This document shows, piece by piece, positions 61,006-64,000 of a DNA stretch of 64,000 nt. A program made the translations under genes and the position numbers. Origin of the DNA: Gardnerella piotii (lineage in GTDB: Bacteria; Actinomycetota; Actinomycetes; Actinomycetales; Bifidobacteriaceae); contig NZ_QJUV01000001.1 in the NCBI RefSeq assembly GCF_003397585.1, positions 248,001-312,000 on the forward strand, given 5' to 3'. Numbering within the stretch: position 1 is the first letter of the stretch; each line of letters starts with the position of its first letter. The notes beneath the pieces were generated by a model, which was not told the DNA's origin, searched no databases, and saw only the letters and a program-made list of their open reading frames with translations.

Positions 61006-61326
61006 ATGCCTTACGTTATTGCAGAGCCATGCGTTGACGTTAAAGATAAAGCGTGTGTTGACGAGTGCCCTGTTGATTGCATTTACGAAGGCGATCGCAC
61101 GCTTTACATAAACCCTAACGAATGCGTTGATTGTGGCGCATGCGAGCCTGCATGCCCCGTAGAAGCCATTTTTTACGAAGACGATGTTCCAGAAGAGTGG
61201 GAATGGTATAAAGACGCTGCTGTTGAATACTTTAACAAGCTTGGCGATTTAGGCGGAGCGCAAGAAGCTGGTCCATCTGGTTGGGATGAAGATCGCGTAG
61301 CTGCTCTTCCTAAAAAAGATGCCTAA
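61006..61326 (+). CDS. fdxA: Ferredoxin, 7Fe-8S/4Fe-4S type
   Basis: A 106-residue soluble electron carrier. Two cluster motifs: CVDVKDKACVDECPVDC, and CVDCGACEPACP with CxxCxxCxxxCP. The C-terminal extension contains VPEEWEWYKDAAVEYFNKLGDLGGAQEAG, typical of actinobacterial FdxA. A TATAAT-like -10 lies at about 60957. The stop overlaps the end of the convergent dinB gene by 4 nt. Confidence 0.95.
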   Translation: MPYVIAEPCVDVKDKACVDECPVDCIYEGDRTLYINPNECVDCGACEPACPVEAIFYEDDVPEEWEWYKDAAVEYFNKLGDLGGAQEAGPSGWDEDRVAALPKKDA

Positions 61327-62654
61327 ATGCCCATTTGAGCGGCATCTTTACCATACTTTTTTCTTACTTCATCTAATACGTGTTCTGCGTGACTTATTCT
61401 TGCATGCGTATTTTTTATTGCGTTTTGCGCAATTTCTGTTGAATTTTTACGCATACTGTTTATAGCGTTTTCTCTTTCGTTCTCTTCTAATATGTCGCTA
61501 ATCGTAGGCTGAACAAGCGCTTTGCTTTTATCTACAAGATTGCTTACGCTAATGCCAGCAAGCCTAACGGAGCTTAGTAAACAAATATGACTTCCGCCTA
61601 ATTTATGGTCATGAACTGTTGGATTTACTGATTCTAGTAAATCGCAAGCATGCTTATAGATCTCTGGTGCGCAATCGGTTACGTTTCTTAATGTTTTGCA
61701 TCTTGTTGCATAGTGCAAATTGCTAAATCGCAATTTTAACGTTATTGTTTTTGCCATTGTGTTGCGATTGCGTAATTCTTGCGCCACTTTGTTGCAGCAG
61801 TGCCTGATCAGGTTTTTCACTGCTGCAATATCTGTGGTGTCTTTATCAAGAGTGCTTTCTGTACCAATGGATTTTTCTGGAACGTGGGGCGTTACTTGCC
61901 GTGCATCAATTCCGCGCGAAGTGTTATAAAGCATTCGTGCAAGAACTTTAGACCCAGCAACTCGTTCCAAAGTCTTCTCATCTACACTTCTAAGCATCTC
62001 AATGCTGTTTATTCCCCACGTAGCTAGTTTTTTAGCAAGCGCGGGTCCTATTCCTGGTATTGCTCGTAATGGCATTATTGAAACAAAGTCGGCATTGCGA
62101 TTTTGGGGGATAATCAACATTCCGTTTGGCTTTGCGTTCGTTGACGCCATTTTTGCAATCAGCTTATTTGATGCAATCCCCACAGAGCAAGTGATGTGAA
62201 ACTTGCGCGCGACTTCGCTTCTTATCCACTCGCCTATGGCGATAGGCGTTTTCCAGCGTAATAACGCTGAGCTAACGTCCATGTAACACTCGTCTACAGA
62301 AACCTGTTCAACCTTATCTGTGATCTTTGAAAAGACCTCCTTAAAAATCCTAGATGAAATGGAAACGTAATATGGCATATCTACCGGCAGGAAAATGCCA
62401 TTAGGGCACAAGCTTCGTGCTCGCGCTGTAGGCATGGCTGAATTCACGCCATACTTACGTGCTTCGTAGCTGGCTGCCGAAACTACGGAGCGCGAGCCTG
62501 TACCAATAATCACAGGTTTGCCAAGTAACCTAGGATTACGCGCCGCCTCGAGTGATGCATAAAATGCATCCATATCGATATGAAGTATTGTGCAGCCAGA
62601 CGCATTGCGCCCCCAATCGCGTTTAGCTGCATTAACTCGCGGTGCTGTGCTCAT
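61323..62654 (-). CDS. dinB: DNA polymerase IV (Y-family)
   Basis: A 443-residue translesion polymerase. Motifs: LHIDMDAFYASLE (metal-binding Asp), VVSAASYEARKYGVNSAMP, VEQVSVDECYMD with catalytic Asp/Glu, SVGIASNKLIAKMAS, and the HhH-type IPGIGPALAKKL, then a little-finger domain. The C-terminal ~60 residues are a charged helix. ATG 62654 (MSTAPRV) is chosen; the frame extends to 62738 through the promoter region. TACTAT lies 6 nt before the start, so it may be leaderless. A LexA-type box lies at 62666-62679. Confidence 0.95.
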   Translation of the reverse strand: MSTAPRVNAAKRDWGRNASGCTILHIDMDAFYASLEAARNPRLLGKPVIIGTGSRSVVSAASYEARKYGVNSAMPTARARSLCPNGIFLPVDMPYYVSISSRIFKEVFSKITDKVEQVSVDECYMDVSSALLRWKTPIAIGEWIRSEVARKFHITCSVGIASNKLIAKMASTNAKPNGMLIIPQNRNADFVSIMPLRAIPGIGPALAKKLATWGINSIEMLRSVDEKTLERVAGSKVLARMLYNTSRGIDARQVTPHVPEKSIGTESTLDKDTTDIAAVKNLIRHCCNKVAQELRNRNTMAKTITLKLRFSNLHYATRCKTLRNVTDCAPEIYKHACDLLESVNPTVHDHKLGGSHICLLSSVRLAGISVSNLVDKSKALVQPTISDILEENERENAINSMRKNSTEIAQNAIKNTHARISHAEHVLDEVRKKYGKDAAQMGI

Positions 62655-62660
62655 GAATTT

Positions 62661-62690
62661 ATAGTAGAACAAACGTTCGATTTTGTACAA
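62661..62690 (-). promoter_or_regulatory. dinB promoter with LexA (SOS) box
   Basis: Minus strand: TTGTAC (62690-62685), 18 nt, TACTAT (62666-62661). In the spacer, CGAAC-GTTT-GTTCT (62679-62666) matches the actinobacterial LexA site CGAAC-N4-GTTCG with one mismatch. Bound LexA would cover the promoter. Confidence 0.75.
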
Positions 62691-62784
62691 TAGTGTGTCG
62701 CAATAAATTTTACGAAAAATCAATGTAAAAATACGCAAATATAACTACTGGTAAATATAACTACTGCCGTGTAGGGTATGCTGT

Positions 62785-63723
62785 ATGAAACAAATCATAG
62801 TAAACGCGCTAAATCGCATGCCTGTTTTGCTAATCGTTGTTGCAGAAGCTGCAATGGTCTATCTAGCAACGTCTATAGCAAAAGTCGCGTTTAGCCAGCT
62901 CGATCCTCTATATTCTGTATGGTATCGCGTTGGGTTTATGTCTTTGTTTTTGCTTGCTTGGAGAAGACCTTTTTCGCGTAAAAAGCGCGCTCGCAACTCT
63001 CTTCCTAAAACGTTAAAAGAATGGGCAATTGTTGTTGCTGTAGGCATTTCTGTTGTTCTTATGAACACAATGTTTTATTTAGCTATTAGTTGCATGGCTG
63101 TTGGAGTGGCTGTAACTATTGAGTTTGTAGGGCCTTTAATGGTTGCTGTTATAACGGGTAAAACATGGCGTGAGCGCGTTGGAATTGTTATTGCAGCTTG
63201 CGGAATAGTGCTTCTTGCAAGCGCATCGATGGGGTCTAACGAAAGTCCGCATTTTCTTGTTGGATTAGTGGCAATTCTTATTGGCGGATCAATGTGGGGA
63301 ATGTACATCGTCTCTGGGCGCATGCTTGCAAGAGGCTCTAATGCAATTGACCGAGTTAGTATAGCTATTTTAATTGGTTGGCTTTTGCAATCGAGTGTTC
63401 TTGGTGTTCCTGCAATTTTGCATGTTGTGCATCCTAAATCGAGTGCAACTTGGGCTGCTCAGTCTTACGGATCTTTGAAACTTCTTGGATTAATGGTTGT
63501 TATTGCGATTTGCGCGTCTTTTATTCCAACGCTTTTAGACCAGGTTTTGCTAAAGCGTGTATCTTCGGCAAGATATTCAGTTATGCAAGCGCTTTACCCT
63601 GCGATTGCAGCGCTTGTTGGCATGGGATTTGGCGAAATGCCAACGTTGATTGATGTTTGCGGAATGGCTTTAGTTATGTTGGCTGTTGTGATTACATTTT
63701 CGGGAGACCATAATCCCGCATAA
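62785..63723 (+). CDS. EamA-family transporter (RhtA-like)
   Basis: A 312-residue drug/metabolite-type exporter with ten membrane segments in two EamA halves. N-terminal AEAAMVYLATSIAKVAFSQLDPLYSVWYRVGFMSLFLLAW and the C-terminal SSARYSVMQALYPAIAALVGMGFGEMPTLIDVCGMALV are typical of the RhtA branch, which exports threonine and homoserine. The substrate is inferred only. It is divergent from dinB with a 130-bp gap. No clear ribosome-binding site. Confidence 0.85.
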   Translation: MKQIIVNALNRMPVLLIVVAEAAMVYLATSIAKVAFSQLDPLYSVWYRVGFMSLFLLAWRRPFSRKKRARNSLPKTLKEWAIVVAVGISVVLMNTMFYLAISCMAVGVAVTIEFVGPLMVAVITGKTWRERVGIVIAACGIVLLASASMGSNESPHFLVGLVAILIGGSMWGMYIVSGRMLARGSNAIDRVSIAILIGWLLQSSVLGVPAILHVVHPKSSATWAAQSYGSLKLLGLMVVIAICASFIPTLLDQVLLKRVSSARYSVMQALYPAIAALVGMGFGEMPTLIDVCGMALVMLAVVITFSGDHNPA

Positions 63724-63779
63724 ATATTGCTGTTTGGCTATTAAATCCACTTTCGCGCTTTTGGTGTGTCGCTTAAGCA

Positions 63780-63808
63780 TTGTGCACGTCCTCAAGAGGT
63801 GATATAGT
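63780..63808 (+). promoter_or_regulatory. Probable promoter of tRNA-Ser
   Basis: TTGTGC (63780-63785), 17-nt spacer, TATAGT (63803-63808), about 34 nt before the tRNA. Confidence 0.6.
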
Positions 63809-63842
63809 CTGAATCTGTTGCTATCTTGAATAGTTACAAAGT

Positions 63843-63929
63843 GGAGTCATGCCTGAGTGGCCGATAGGGGCACCCTGCTAAGGTGTTAGTCGCGTAAGCG
63901 GCTCGAGAGTTCGAATCTCTCTGACTCCG
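63843..63929 (+). tRNA. tRNA-Ser (anticodon GCT)
   Basis: 87-nt type II tRNA: acceptor GGAGTCA/TGACTCC, anticodon loop CTGCTAA, long variable arm (TAGTCGCGTAAGCGGCT), discriminator G. Confidence 0.95.
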
Positions 63930-63935
63930 CGGTTT

Positions 63936-63976
63936 AGCTCTAAATCGTTGAAAATCAGCGGTTTAGAGCTTTTTGT
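63936..63976 (+). terminator. Terminator after tRNA-Ser
   Basis: AGCTCTAAA (63936-63944) pairs with TTTAGAGCT (63962-63970), then TTTTG. Confidence 0.85.
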
Positions 63977-64000
63977 TTTGATTTTGTAAATAGCACCATG

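Overview
The window looks like a chromosomal segment from a Gardnerella-like member of the Bifidobacteriaceae. It is AT-rich for an actinobacterium. It carries a bifidobacterial gene complement: GTG-started pnp and rpsO, a stand-alone groES behind a CIRCE operator, pepC, DedA, an FHA plus helicase-like locus, and sortase-built pili. There are many short intergenic palindromes. The genus is inferred from overall resemblance; no search could be run.

Layout. 1-8.2 kb: 3' part of argS, brnQ, a MIF-like tautomerase, a GtrA-like protein, a histidine phosphatase, an unknown acidic protein, gltX, then tRNA-Glu and tRNA-Gln. 8.2-15.8 kb: a palindrome-rich spacer, a metallophosphoesterase, murA, a membrane Ser/Thr kinase, tRNA-Ala, dedA and an unknown membrane protein. 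15.9-25.2 kb: rpsO, pnp with a long Arg/Asp tail, an aldo/keto reductase, pgeF, a pcp homologue lacking the usual catalytic His, a DivIVA-like coiled-coil protein and pepC. 25.6-34.2 kb: DAHP synthase, a small membrane protein, mtnN, the pstSCAB phosphate-uptake operon and an NCS2 purine permease. 34.4-37.2 kb: an L10 leader with rplJ-rplL, followed by rplK-rplA. 37.6-40.8 kb (minus strand): a polytopic membrane protein and a PucR-type regulator.

41-47 kb is the main accessory block. It is a sortase-dependent pilus locus: a large LPXTG adhesin or tip candidate, a major pilin and a class C sortase. The first gene has an 11-G run in its promoter spacer, which suggests phase-variable expression. 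The block is flanked and interrupted by palindromic repeats that recur elsewhere in the window, including a 134-bp element that also lies near 25.4 kb and here runs into the 5' end of the longest sortase reading frame. 47.2-52.7 kb: an FHA-domain protein, a 1289-residue superfamily 1 helicase-like protein whose nucleotide-binding motifs are degenerate, and a 67-residue partner, tightly packed like an operon.

52.7-64 kb: a SAF-domain membrane protein, an FmdB zinc ribbon, a SepX-like membrane protein, groES, a HisC-like aminotransferase, tRNA-Tyr/Thr/Met with rpmG, murB, an amino-acid permease, a ferredoxin, dinB under a LexA-type box, an EamA/RhtA exporter and tRNA-Ser.

The best candidates for undescribed biology are the FHA/pseudo-helicase operon, the G-tract pilus promoter, a 33-nt palindrome present five times at constant length, and the 134-bp mobile-like element. 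No rRNA, CRISPR array, transposase, integrase or prophage gene was seen.
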